Below, in pieces: positions 34,901-43,503 of a DNA stretch of 64,000 nucleotides; positions within the stretch are counted from its first letter, which is position 1; each line of letters begins with the position of its first letter. The stretch is taken from contig CAXXPV010000008.1 of NCBI GenBank assembly GCA_963675935.2, positions 620,001-684,000 on the forward strand. The letters run 5' to 3'. The DNA is from G963675935 sp963675935. Its GTDB lineage: Bacteria > Planctomycetota > Planctomycetia > Pirellulales > Thermoguttaceae. Under the pieces are notes generated by a model. The model was given only the letters and a program-made list of their open reading frames with translations, was not told the origin of the DNA and did not search any database. The position numbers were made by a program, and so were the translations under genes.

Positions 34901-37737
34901 CTGCTCGCTTGGATGTAAAGCGTCACGGTGGCGCCCTGGATGGCCATGTGCGTTTTATCGTTCGCCGTGATGCGGGCACCGTCGTTGTCGGCGTCGACGT
35001 AGACGTAGCCGGAAATGCCGCAGGAAGTTGAGACGAGCGAAGTCACGGTGAGCGAACCGGTGTCGCTCACGGCGCTGAAGGCCGACGTGCCGCCGGTGGT
35101 CGTCGTGTCGGCTTTCGTGCCTGCCGTGCCGCTGGTGGCGTCCCAGGCGCGATACACGATTGTGGCCGTTTCGCCGGTATCAGCGGTTTCGGCGTCCGGA
35201 GTATAACGCAGCTTGGCGGTGAGGGGCAGCAGCAACGCGGCGGTTGTCGAGACCGTGCCGACGTCGGTGTACGTGGTTCCGTCAGTCGAATAGGCCCAGG
35301 TTCCCTCGCCGGTGTGGCCCGTCAAGGCGATTCCGAACAGCGCGCCGTCGTCCGCGTCGGTAATTTGCGTCGTTCCATCGCCGTTGTTGATGAACGCCGA
35401 CAAGACGATCGTGATGGGAGTTTCAGCGTTGGTGGTTCCCATCGGCGGCGTGTTTTGCGTTAAAACCGGAGCGTCGTTCAACGCGGTCACGGTGAGCGTG
35501 GCCGTGTCGCTATTCGCGCTATACGCGGTCTGGCCGCCCGTGGCGTTGACGCCGGAAAGATTGACCTTCGTCGCTTCGGCGCCGCTGGTCGTGTCCCATG
35601 CGTGATACTTGATCGTGGCCGACTCGCCGACATCGCCGGCCGGCGTGTAGCGCAGCATGGCGTCGGAGGGCAATAACAGGGCGGAGCTTTCCGAAACCGT
35701 GCCGACGGCCGTGAAGGTTGTTCCGTCAAGCGAATACTTCCAGGTTCCTTCGCCGGTCAGGCCGACCAGCGCGACTCCGCCCAACACGCCGTTGGTGTCG
35801 TCGGTGATGATCGTCGAGTCGGCGCCGTGGTTGATGAACGACGTCAGGCTGATGTTAATGGCCGTATCTTCGTTGGTCGAACCCAGCGAGGGTGAGGCCG
35901 GGGTGGCGATAACCGGCGCCGCGTTGGCGGCCAAAACGGTGAGGGCGTACGTCGTCGTCGCCGTGTTGCCGGCCGAGTCGGTGACGTTCACAATCACGTT
36001 GTGCGTGGCCACTTGGCTTGTCGTGGGCGTCCAGGTGATTAAGCCGGTCGAATTGATGGACATTCCCGACAACGCGCCGGCCAGCGAATAGGTGTAGGTC
36101 AGGTCGTCGCTTGCATCCGCGGCCAATGCCACCTGACAACTGTAGGCGACGCCCGCGACGGCGGTTGTGACCGGCGTGAAATCGAACTCGGGATCGGCCG
36201 CCGCCACGGTAAGCGTCATCGTCGTGTTCTTCGGACTCTCCAGATCGGCGACCGATTGCAGGTTATTGCAGTTGATCGTCTGATCCTCGAGCGTTTGCGT
36301 GGCGGTGATCGTGTGGGTTCCGTCGGCCAGCGTCGTGGTGCCGTTGGTGGTGATCGTCGCGGTAGTGTCGGTCGCCGTGGTCGAACCGATCAACACGCCG
36401 TCGGAATACAGCTTGACCGTCATGCCGGAAGTCACGCCGGTGACTTTGAATTGCAGCTTCGAGGCGGAACTGTTGTTCAGACTGGTGACGTTGTCGGTCT
36501 TGCTCGCGCCGGTGTCGTAATCGGAAACCAACGTGACGCTGAGGGGCGAGTAGGGAGTGATGCAAACCGGAATGTATTGGGTGTCCCAATTCGTGCCGGC
36601 CGAATCGGAAACGCCGACCTCGATGATGACGACGCCGCACGCGCCCGTGGCCGGCGTGATCGTCACCGCGCCGGTGGTCTCGTTGAGCGTGAGCGTCACC
36701 GCGTCGGTGTCGGTGATCTTGACGGCCTTGTAGGTCATCGTGTCGCCTTCGACGTCAATGCCGGGAATGGTGAAGGTGACCGCCGTGTCGGCCGTGGTCA
36801 CGATCGAATCGATGTCGTCAAGGTACGGCGGATCGTTGGTCGTGTCGGCGCTGACGGTCAGGGCGAAGGTCTGCGTCTTGGTTTCGCCGGTGACGCTGTC
36901 GTTGGCCGTCACGGTCACGGTGGCCGAGCCTGTCACGCCGTTGGCCACGGATAGCCGCAAAACGCCGTTCTGCGTGTCGGTGACCATCGAGGCGTCGGTG
37001 ATAATAACGTCGTTGACCGGCACGTAGTCGGTGGTGTCGACGACATCGACCGAATCGAGACTATTGAGAAGCGAGCTGCCTTCCGTCAGAATGCCGAAGA
37101 TGTTGTAGTTGAAGTCGAGCCAGCGGGTCTTCGCGGTGGTGATGAAAAACTGCGAGCTGTTCGAGTCGTTCCCGCTATTGGCCATCGCCAACAGGCCGGG
37201 ACTGGTGAACTGCAACAGACTGTTGAACTCGTCGTCGAACTTGGAGTCGAGAGTGGCGCCCTTGCCGCCCTGGATCATGAAATCTTCGATGATGCGATGG
37301 AAGCTCACCCCGTCGTAATAGCCGCTGTTGACCAGCGTCATGATTTTATCGACGGTCTCGGGGGCGAGGTCCTTGAACAGTTGAAACTTGAGGTTGCCCG
37401 AAAGACTGTCGGCCGTATCGGCGACCGTAAGTTGCAGACTGGGGTTTCCCGAGGTCACGGCCGCGGTGAGCGTGCCGGAGTTGGTCAAATTCGAGTTGCT
37501 GACCGCGACCGTGTAGGTCAGGGCGTTGCCGGCGCTCGAGGTTCCGTTGAGCACCAGATTCAAGCCGGTGCCGGAAAGCAACGTTTGGGCCGAGATGGTC
37601 GGCAGTGTGATGGACAGGAGATTCCGCGATTCGAGCGTTTCAAAGCAGGTGAGACGGCCGCGCCGCTCGCGACTCTTGCTTCCCCGATTCCAACCTCGAC
37701 CGCCGGATTGCTTGGTAAATTTCGATGAACGCACCAC
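31984..37737 (-). CDS. Giant surface protein with cyclophilin, cadherin-like and SdrD B-like domains
   Basis: This 1917-residue protein opens with a basic leader and CFETLESRNLLS, the N-terminal motif of planctomycete giant exported proteins. Residues about 105-255 form a cyclophilin-type peptidyl-prolyl isomerase domain (APETVDKIMTLVNSGYYDGV, SFHRIIEDFMIQGG, NSSQFFIT). Cadherin/Ig-like repeats come next, then one SdrD B unit (ISGYVYVDADNDGA...AQPTRFIDGKDTAG). Four near-identical units of about 108 residues follow (TVDLAASVTGTGYSATYTVG...), then three Ig-like units (GSGSVTGSGTVTS). It ends abruptly at TATEDWI without an anchor. It faces the OMP gene convergently, 10 bp away. Confidence 0.85.
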   Translation of the reverse strand: MVRSSKFTKQSGGRGWNRGSKSRERRGRLTCFETLESRNLLSITLPTISAQTLLSGTGLNLVLNGTSSAGNALTYTVAVSNSNLTNSGTLTAAVTSGNPSLQLTVADTADSLSGNLKFQLFKDLAPETVDKIMTLVNSGYYDGVSFHRIIEDFMIQGGKGATLDSKFDDEFNSLLQFTSPGLLAMANSGNDSNSSQFFITTAKTRWLDFNYNIFGILTEGSSLLNSLDSVDVVDTTDYVPVNDVIITDASMVTDTQNGVLRLSVANGVTGSATVTVTANDSVTGETKTQTFALTVSADTTNDPPYLDDIDSIVTTADTAVTFTIPGIDVEGDTMTYKAVKITDTDAVTLTLNETTGAVTITPATGACGVVIIEVGVSDSAGTNWDTQYIPVCITPYSPLSVTLVSDYDTGASKTDNVTSLNNSSASKLQFKVTGVTSGMTVKLYSDGVLIGSTTATDTTATITTNGTTTLADGTHTITATQTLEDQTINCNNLQSVADLESPKNTTMTLTVAAADPEFDFTPVTTAVAGVAYSCQVALAADASDDLTYTYSLAGALSGMSINSTGLITWTPTTSQVATHNVIVNVTDSAGNTATTTYALTVLAANAAPVIATPASPSLGSTNEDTAINISLTSFINHGADSTIITDDTNGVLGGVALVGLTGEGTWKYSLDGTTFTAVGTVSESSALLLPSDAMLRYTPAGDVGESATIKYHAWDTTSGAEATKVNLSGVNATGGQTAYSANSDTATLTVTALNDAPVLTQNTPPMGTTNAETPITIVLSAFINNGDGTTQITDADDGALFGIALTGHTGEGTWAYSTDGTTYTDVGTVSTTAALLLPLTAKLRYTPDAETADTGETATIVYRAWDATSGTAGTKADTTTTGGTSAFSAVSDTGSLTVTSLVSTSCGISGYVYVDADNDGARITANDKTHMAIQGATVTLYIQASSAWTKVSSTTTNATGAYSFTELAAGTYKIVEAQPTRFIDGKDTAGAVGGAKRGTVGSDQHILTLAAGESGTEYNFGERGVKAGHISLRSTLASAVTASSSEAGEDTSPTVDLAKSVTGTGYSATYTAGGSAVKIAASNATIADADSENLVSMTVTIANRQNSTSEILSATTTGTGLTASYADGVLTITGSAAPSVYQQVLRTIKYSNTATSPTAGARTINVVVNDGFSNSTAAVCTLTVKVTASPTVDLAASVTGTSYSATYTVGGSAVAITAANATVADTDSTKLASMTVTITNRKNGSSEILSATTTGTGLTSSYASGVLTITGSATPAIYQQVLRTIKYSNTATSPTVGARTINVVVNDGYSNSTAAVCTLTVATTNAPTVDLAANVTGTGYSATYTVGGSAVAIAAADATVADTDSASLTSMTVTIANRQDGSSETLAATTTDTGLTASYSNGVLTITGSATAAIYQQVLRTIKYSNTATTPTVGTRTINVVANDGASSSTAAVCTLTVTATGSPTVDLAASVTGTGYSATYTVGGSAVAIAAADATVADTDSANLTSMTVTIANRQDGSSETLSATTTGTGLTSSYSSGVLTITGSATPAIYQQVLRTIKYSNTATTPTVGTRTINVAVSDGTSKSAAAVCTLTVAAADATAPSGYSITANSSLIKTSTQTALGFTFAGAEVGATYSYTVISNGGSGSVTGSGTVTSATQQVTGINVSALPDGVLTISAKLTDTAGNVGSPVAATTVLDRTAPTGYSIAMADGSISTNTEAAATSFTFTGAEILSTYTYTVTSSGGSGSVTGSGTVTSTTQAVTGINVSALPDGTLTYSVTLTDLAGNVGTAVTTTAKLDRVAPAGYTVAFGGSSYNDATDSSVSFAISNAEAFTTYSYTITSSGGAGSITKTGSLTLASYTFSGIDASALADGTLTVSITLTDAVGNVGAAATATTTLARETVAADAALTATEDWI
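32950..34580 (-). repeat. Four tandem ~325-bp coding repeats in the giant protein
   Basis: Units beginning with the codons for SPTVDL/APTVDL recur four times with high DNA identity (for example the GTGTTGCTGTACTTGATGGT block at about 33048, 33460, 33870 and 34283). The latest units are most alike, which indicates recent tandem duplication. Confidence 0.8.
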
Positions 37738-38006
37738 TGTATAGTCTCCTGGTTCCGTTCCGACGCAATTCTTTGACGAGAAGCAGCCCTCAAAGATTCC
37801 ATGATAATCACCAACCCTCTGTTTTGTCCAAGAAAATCAAGCGGCACCCCTCATAAGTGCCAAGGCAAAGTGCGATACCCACCCATCCGCAGATGGGTTC
37901 CGCGGTTTTTTCGTGTCTTTGTGGACTCGTTGAACTAGAATAAATAGTGAAACTAGGGGCTTCTGGCAGCGGCGACAACGACATTGCGTCTTGTGAGGCA
38001 TTTACC

Positions 38007-38975
38007 ATGCGAAGTTTTCTTTTTTTGACGGCGACGGCGTTCTGGCTTGGAATGGCTGTGCCAATCCACGCCCAGTTCAAGGAAGGCGGCGGCGAGGCCG
38101 ATGGAACCAAGCTCGGACAATCGCAAACCACGCGATGGCAGGTGGGCATGATCATCCGGGCGTCGGGCGGGGCCTGCCGCGGCCTGACCGGCTACGTGCC
38201 CGTTCCCACCGACTGGCCCGAACAGGAGGTCAGCGTCATCGAGGAAGACATCTCCACCGAGGCCAAGGTGAAGTATGAGACGGTTGACGGCGGGGTGAAA
38301 ATCATGAACGTGACCATCGGGCAACTCGCGTCCGGCCACGAAGCGAAGGCGCTCGTCACCCTGGAGGTTCGCCGCAACATGATCCTGCCGCCGGACGACA
38401 CCGACGGTTTCGTGCTGCCGAATCCCGATAAACTGCCGAAGGAAATTCGTCCCTATCTAGCTCCCAGCCCTTTGATCGAAAGCCGCGATGTGAAAATCCG
38501 AGAGTTGGCCAAGGAGATCGGCGTCGACAAGGAAAAGGCTTGGGAACACGTCGAGGCGATTTACGACTGGGTTCGCGAGAAGGTGAAGTACAAAAACGGT
38601 CCGATCAAGGGCGCGAAAGCGGCCCTGAAAGACGGCGTCGGCGACTGCGAGGAGCTAACGTCGCTGTTCATCGCCATTTGCCGGGCGGCCGGCATTCCCG
38701 CCCGAACCGTCTGGGTGCAAGGCCACTGCTATCCCGAGTTTTATCTCGAAGACGGCGCCGGCAAGGGCCATTGGTTTCCGTGCCAAGCGGCCGGCAGCCG
38801 CGAGTTCGGCGGCATCACGGAGCTAAGGCCGATCTTGCAGAAGGGCGACAACTTCCGTCCGCCGAAGGGCGGCAAGGAGCGTCAGCGTTACATGGCCGAA
38901 CATCTTTCCGGCGCGGCGGCGAAGAACGCCGGCAAGCCGCAGGTGCAGTTCGTCCGCAAGACGTTGGCGAAGTAG
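38007..38975 (+). CDS. Transglutaminase-like cysteine protease-fold protein, secreted
   Basis: Starting at ATG 38007 (MRSFLFLTATAFWLGMAVPI) it is 322 residues with a signal peptide. The C-terminal half carries the transglutaminase-like core: YDWVREKVKYKNGPIKGAKA, the nucleophile Cys in DGVGDCEELTSLFIAICRAAG, the His in VWVQGHCYPEFYL, and an Asp in the following DGAGKGHW segment. The N-terminal half is a beta-rich domain. A periplasmic peptidase or cross-linking role is likely; the substrate is unknown. Confidence 0.82.
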   Translation: MRSFLFLTATAFWLGMAVPIHAQFKEGGGEADGTKLGQSQTTRWQVGMIIRASGGACRGLTGYVPVPTDWPEQEVSVIEEDISTEAKVKYETVDGGVKIMNVTIGQLASGHEAKALVTLEVRRNMILPPDDTDGFVLPNPDKLPKEIRPYLAPSPLIESRDVKIRELAKEIGVDKEKAWEHVEAIYDWVREKVKYKNGPIKGAKAALKDGVGDCEELTSLFIAICRAAGIPARTVWVQGHCYPEFYLEDGAGKGHWFPCQAAGSREFGGITELRPILQKGDNFRPPKGGKERQRYMAEHLSGAAAKNAGKPQVQFVRKTLAK

Positions 38976-38978
38976 CGG

Positions 38979-39086
38979 CCAATGAGTGTCAGCTTGATAA
39001 TGTCGCAATAGCCGGGGGCCAACGGCCCGCGGAATGTGCTTTCCCTTGCCAATAGCGCCGACATTTATTACTTGACGGTCAATAGA
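38979..39086 (+). repeat. ~108-bp terminal-inverted-repeat element, copy 4
   Basis: The arms CCAATGAGTGTCAGCTTGAT and ...CTTGACGGTCAATAG enclose the ATGTCG/CGACAT inner arms and the GGGGGCC AAC GGCCCGC hairpin. It begins only 3-4 nt after the transglutaminase stop codon. Confidence 0.82.
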
Positions 39087-39143
39087 CTAAACCGTTTGCG
39101 GAATCGCATATTGCCCTCATCCTTCTCTCTCCTCCAATAAAAA

Positions 39144-39181
39144 ATCCGCCGCGGTCTTCCTGATGAAGACCGTGGCGGACG
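39144..39181 (-). terminator. Rho-independent terminator, minus strand
   Basis: On the minus strand CCGCCACGGTCTTC, ATCA, GGAAGACCGCGGCGG is followed by ATTTTTTATTGG. This is a strong stem with a T-run, so the transcript it ends comes from the right. The nearest minus-strand gene (GH78) stops at 39785, about 600 bp away, which leaves room for an untranslated RNA. Confidence 0.7.
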
Positions 39182-39480
39182 GTGTATTCGGACTTCCCAC
39201 CGATTGCGACTGGATGCGTCGCTGCGAGACGAGCGAAGGTCAGGCGTGCTTCTGCACTAGCCGTGAAGTAGACCTCAGCTCACGCTGTAATGTTTGGCAC
39301 CTCCGTCGGAATGCGAGGCAGGAAGTTCGATTCCCTCTTGATTCGCGTACCAAAACTATCGGCAGTTCAGGGCTTCCCTTTGCAGCCCAATCGGAAAAAA
39401 AGGTGGAATTCGGAGAGACGCCGAAAAGCCCTCGCTGGAGGCTCTTCCTCTCCTCTCCAATCTACTTGTATTGTACTCCA
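39182..39480 (-). ncRNA. Possible small RNA ending at the 39144 terminator
   Basis: A minus-strand TACAAT (-10-like) near 39475 precedes about 300 nt rich in short stems and ends at a strong intrinsic terminator. No known RNA family (tmRNA, 6S, RNase P, SRP) was recognised. Short plus-strand frames across it show no domain. It may instead be the tail of a long GH78 transcript. Confidence 0.3.
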
Positions 39481-39584
39481 CGAAGTTCGTTTTGGGAAGC
39501 AAATTCTTTCAAGATTTCGATGAACACCCAATCCCCGCCACACGCTGGGGTCGGGCGGAAAGTAGCCCGCTTTGCGGCAAGGCA

Positions 39585-39745
39585 ATATCTGGCATGGCCA
39601 ATCAGTTTTTCAATTTGGGGGTAGGGTGGGACAAGCTTTAGCGCAGCCCCACCATGCGTTTTCCACGGTTTTTTGGCGGGACTGCACTAAAGCTTGTCCC
39701 ACCCTACTTTCCAAAACTGATCGGCCCTGCAATATCCGGGCCGAC
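39585..39745. repeat. Nested palindromic element GTAGGGTGGGACAAGCTTTA
   Basis: The inner arms GTAGGGTGGGACAAGCTTTA and TAAAGCTTGTCCCACCCTAC (39621-39707) sit inside weaker outer arms (AATATC...CAATCAGTTTT and AAAACTGATCGG...AATATC). This is again a palindrome within a palindrome. Confidence 0.75.
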
Positions 39746-39784
39746 TCGTGCCGGCCAACTCGGTATCTGAGTATCTGAACCGGT

Positions 39785-42700
39785 TTACTCCTTCGGCAGT
39801 CCGGTTTCCAGGGGCGACGTAAACGAATAGTTGCCCGATCCGACTTGGTAGATCGCCGCGCCGTTTTCAGACTTCACAAAAGTCACCGATTTGACTTTGT
39901 TTGCCGGCTCGCCGCTTTCCAGCACTTTGGATGCATCCTGGGTTGGTACGTAAACGGTGGCCGTCGTGTTGGCGGGAATCCGGATGTCCATCGTCAAACG
40001 ATCGCCTTCGCGCCGCCAATTGCTCTCGATCCGACCGTGGATCGAATCGTAGCCGCACTTCACCCAAGTCAGATCGCCGACGATGGCGGGTTTGATGACA
40101 ATCTTCTTAAAACCCGGAGCGGAAGGATCGGGCCGTATGCCGGCCAGCCCTTGGTAGAACCAACCGTCGGGGCTGGCGAAGCAGGAATGGATTTGCGAGA
40201 AATACCCATTCCATTGCTCCCAAAAAGTGGTTGCCCCCTGCGACAGCATGTAACCCCAGCTCGGATACGTCTCTTGATTATAGATGGTGTAAAGCAGATC
40301 GTTGCGTCCGGTGGCTTGGAGATATTGGATCAGAAAATAAGTGCCCAACATTCCGGTGTCGAGGTGGCCTTTGTTCTTCACCAAGATGCCTTTTTCGAGC
40401 TTCTTCAAGATCGTTTCACGCAAGTCTTTCGGAACGACGCCGGTCATCAGCGGCATCAATTGGTAGGATTGCTCGTCGAGCACGTAAAGCTGCGACTTCG
40501 CGTCATAAAAGGCGGCATGAACAAGCGGTCTGATTTCGGCGATTTTGGCGCGATATTGCTTTGCCTCTTCGGACCGGCCGAGAATGTCGGCCACTCGGGC
40601 AACTTGATCCCAAAGATAAATACGATAGCAGTTGTTGAACAGTTCCGCGGCCGGTTTCGACGGCCAGTTGTTGGTGTCCATGCCGCGGCCTGGGGCAACC
40701 CAATCGCCGATGAAATCCCACTCGGTGCCGAAGCTGCGCAAAACTCCGTCCTTGCATTGATGCTCGATAAACTCGGCATGCCGACGCATCGGTTCGTAGC
40801 CGCGTTCGAGCAGACGGCGATCGCCGTAGAAAAGATAGAGTTTCCAGGGCAAAACGCAACCGACGCCGCCCCATCCCGGTCCACCGCCGGCTTGATACCA
40901 ACTGGGCGCGATGTGCGGGAATTCGCCGGTCGTCGGATTTTGCGCGTCAAACCAGTCGCCGGCCCACTTTCCATAGATGGCCGCCGCATCGCAGTTCATG
41001 GCAAGCGATTCGATCGAGATCTGCCCATCGCCGTATCCCAGCCGCTCGCGATGGGGGCAATCGACCACGTAGCCGCCAAGATCAAGACAACGAAGCGTCC
41101 ATAGGTTTGTCTGATGAATGCGGTTAAACAGCTTGTTGGAACACTCAAACGTTCCGGCCGGTTCCAGGGCCGACTCGATCAACAGCGCCTCGGCGTCGCC
41201 CGGGGCCGGTTTGGCCGACAGGCCCTCGACGATCACGTAACGGAAGCCGTGGTAGTTGAACTTCGAGCAAAACTGCTCGCTCGACTTGCCTGCCGAAATG
41301 AATTCGTCGATTTGATTGAAGGTTTGGTAAGACAAAGGCCCCCGGGAAGACTTGACGGTAAACTGTGAAGTCGCGCGAATTTTTCCCGCCGGCGTGTCGT
41401 CGCCCGCCGGGGTCTGATACCGTTTGTCGGCATAGCGCATCACCACGCGCTGGCCTGCCGCAAGCGGCGGCATGCGAAGCCGCAACCAGCCGGTCAGATT
41501 CGTGCCAAAATCCAACTCCCACGTGTTGGCGTTCAATGCGGTGCAAGTCGCCAACGGAATGACTTGGCCGATGCGGTTTGGCGGGCAAGACTGCGCCAGC
41601 ACCTTCCCCTTGGGCGACGGCTCTTTTAGCACGGGCGTCCATTTGCCCGTCGTGCATTCGGCCTTGCTCCAGTCGGCGATGTCGAGCCGGGCATCGACGC
41701 GCTCGCCGCCCATGTTGCCCCATCCCCAACCACCGAGTTGCGTACGGGTGCTGGGCGCACAAGTCCATGTGTCGTCTGTCACCACACGCATCGGCTTTCC
41801 GCCGACCGACAACTCGATCTGCGCCCGTGCGATTGGTTTTGGCTGATGCCAACCGGGAGCCAGCCATAGCCCCACGCAGTTGCGGCCCGGCCCCAAGAGC
41901 TTACTGATGTCATGGGCTCTATCGAGCGAACCCTTGGTGTAGTCGGACACGGCCGGCGAGAGAACGTCATCGCCCACTTTTTGACCGTTCACATAGAGTT
42001 CGTAATAGCCCATCACGTTCACGTAGGCCACCGCTTGCTCGGGCGCGGCATTGATGGAAAAAACCTTGCGTACCCAGTGTGCAGGCGGATTTTCCGGTTG
42101 TGCAGTATTGCCCCACGGCCCGCCGCCGAACTTCGCAACCTCCTTGGCGTCTGCCCAGCCGGCGTCATCGAAACCGATGTCTTGCCACCCCTTGGCGGCG
42201 CGATCGTTGGTCTTCCAAGCGGCGTCTGTCGCTAACGTCACTTGGCGTCCATCGGTCAGTTCAACCAGCACATGGCCGATCATTCCCGCCGGGTTTGGGC
42301 TACTACCCGAGTTCGTGGCCTCGACGGCAAAGACATTTTCGCCGGCCTTCACAAATTTCGTGATCTCCGCTTTCTGAGGCGAATGCCAGTCGTCGCCTTT
42401 CATCGCTTCCTTCCCATTGATCGACAACTGAAAATAATTGTCAGCCGACATCAACACGGAAGCATGGCGGACGCCGACGTTGGACGGTAATTTCAGCCTC
42501 GCACGAAAATAGGCGACGCCGGGCGGAATCTGGTCGATGGCGACATTTTGCGGCAGCCATATCCAGGAACACGCGTCAAGGCATTGTTTCTCCTTGGAAA
42601 CCGCATCGACCGGCTTGATCCAGGATGCTTGCCAGTCTTGGGGATCGAGCAAGCCCATTGTCCACGAAGCCGGCCGACTCCAAGGCGAAACGACGCCGTC

Positions 42701-43069
42701 CTTATCCCACACGCGCACCTTCCAATGGCACTGCGTTCGAGAAGCCAAGGACTTGCCGGCATATTCCACCTGAACGCTTTGATCCGAAGCCACGCGGCCG
42801 GTGTCCCACAGATCGCCTTGATCGCTGGCCAATAGTTTTGGCGATGACGCAACCAGCACTTGATAGGCCGTCTGGCATTGGCCGCGATCGGCCGATTGAA
42901 GAACCCAGCTCAATCGTGGCCGAGAGGCGTCAATGCCCTGCGGATTCTCCCGATATTCGCACCGTAATCGCTCGGCTTTCAGCTCCGCCGCCTGACTCCT
43001 GGTCATAACAAAGGTTGCCATACACACAATGATGACGCTGACAAGAATAAAACGGGGAAATTTATTCAA
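39785..43069 (-). CDS. GH78 alpha-L-rhamnosidase, secreted
   Basis: The start is chosen as TTG 43069 because AGGAGA lies 6 nt upstream and it yields a signal peptide (MNKFPRFILVSVIIVCMATF, then VMTRSQAA). The GTG at 43126 falls in a palindromic repeat. The protein is about 1094 residues. Order: N-terminal fibronectin-like domain (RLSWVLQSADRGQCQTAYQV), carbohydrate-binding modules (residues about 120-480), a rhamnosidase N domain, the (alpha/alpha)6 catalytic domain with the DCPHRERLGYGDGQ motif near residue 667 that bears the acid Glu, and the C-terminal beta-domain. It removes rhamnose from pectin-like or algal glycans. Confidence 0.88.
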   Translation of the reverse strand: MNKFPRFILVSVIIVCMATFVMTRSQAAELKAERLRCEYRENPQGIDASRPRLSWVLQSADRGQCQTAYQVLVASSPKLLASDQGDLWDTGRVASDQSVQVEYAGKSLASRTQCHWKVRVWDKDGVVSPWSRPASWTMGLLDPQDWQASWIKPVDAVSKEKQCLDACSWIWLPQNVAIDQIPPGVAYFRARLKLPSNVGVRHASVLMSADNYFQLSINGKEAMKGDDWHSPQKAEITKFVKAGENVFAVEATNSGSSPNPAGMIGHVLVELTDGRQVTLATDAAWKTNDRAAKGWQDIGFDDAGWADAKEVAKFGGGPWGNTAQPENPPAHWVRKVFSINAAPEQAVAYVNVMGYYELYVNGQKVGDDVLSPAVSDYTKGSLDRAHDISKLLGPGRNCVGLWLAPGWHQPKPIARAQIELSVGGKPMRVVTDDTWTCAPSTRTQLGGWGWGNMGGERVDARLDIADWSKAECTTGKWTPVLKEPSPKGKVLAQSCPPNRIGQVIPLATCTALNANTWELDFGTNLTGWLRLRMPPLAAGQRVVMRYADKRYQTPAGDDTPAGKIRATSQFTVKSSRGPLSYQTFNQIDEFISAGKSSEQFCSKFNYHGFRYVIVEGLSAKPAPGDAEALLIESALEPAGTFECSNKLFNRIHQTNLWTLRCLDLGGYVVDCPHRERLGYGDGQISIESLAMNCDAAAIYGKWAGDWFDAQNPTTGEFPHIAPSWYQAGGGPGWGGVGCVLPWKLYLFYGDRRLLERGYEPMRRHAEFIEHQCKDGVLRSFGTEWDFIGDWVAPGRGMDTNNWPSKPAAELFNNCYRIYLWDQVARVADILGRSEEAKQYRAKIAEIRPLVHAAFYDAKSQLYVLDEQSYQLMPLMTGVVPKDLRETILKKLEKGILVKNKGHLDTGMLGTYFLIQYLQATGRNDLLYTIYNQETYPSWGYMLSQGATTFWEQWNGYFSQIHSCFASPDGWFYQGLAGIRPDPSAPGFKKIVIKPAIVGDLTWVKCGYDSIHGRIESNWRREGDRLTMDIRIPANTTATVYVPTQDASKVLESGEPANKVKSVTFVKSENGAAIYQVGSGNYSFTSPLETGLPKE

Positions 43070-43107
43070 AGCACATCTCCTATTGGCGGGGGTATTTTGT
43101 TGTGGGG

Positions 43108-43231
43108 GTAACCGTTCACGGGGCACCCGTTATTCTGAGCGCAGCGAAGAATCTCTCGTGGAATCGCGGCCCAGACGAGATTCTTCGCTACGCTCAGAAT
43201 GACGATGTTTTCCCGGCCCGTGAACGGTTAC
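43108..43231. repeat. Nested palindromic element, sister of 22096-22219
   Basis: It has outer arms GTAACCGTTCACGGG/CCCGTGAACGGTTAC and an inner palindrome with GCGAAGAATCTC arms. The flanks GTTGTGGGG and GTTGCGGGA match at 7 of 9 positions, a possible decayed target duplication. Confidence 0.8.
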
Positions 43232-43503
43232 GTTGCGGGACAAACCATCATCAATATACTTTACTTACAGCATTGAGTAAAGTCGGGCAATCGCACGATG
43301 GATTTTTGCCGAGCAATTACTTCTACTGCGCAATGTTAAGGCCATTTACAGCGAATGATGTCTTTTAGATATATGCCCATTTTCCGCAGTATTATGCTGG
43401 TTCGCTTGATGTTGCATATGCGAGCCACGGCGATGCGTTGTTGCCAGTGGCGAAGGTAAGCGTTCACGGTCTGAAAAGTATCAGGCACACTCCGTGTGGG
43501 CCG

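Noticed and set aside
39300..39350. T-arm-like sequence (AGTTCGATTCCCT) followed by a CCA, suggesting a tRNA or tmRNA end
   Set aside because: The T-stem has a mismatch, no matching acceptor strand or D/anticodon arms could be placed, and the CCA is too far from the loop.
39163..39624. Plus-strand open frame of 153 codons
   Set aside because: No domain, irregular amino-acid composition, no ribosome-binding site, and it runs through a terminator hairpin.
43070..43126. GTG 43126 as the start of the GH78 enzyme
   Set aside because: It falls in a palindromic repeat arm; the TTG at 43069 has AGGAGA at proper spacing and yields a clean signal peptide.
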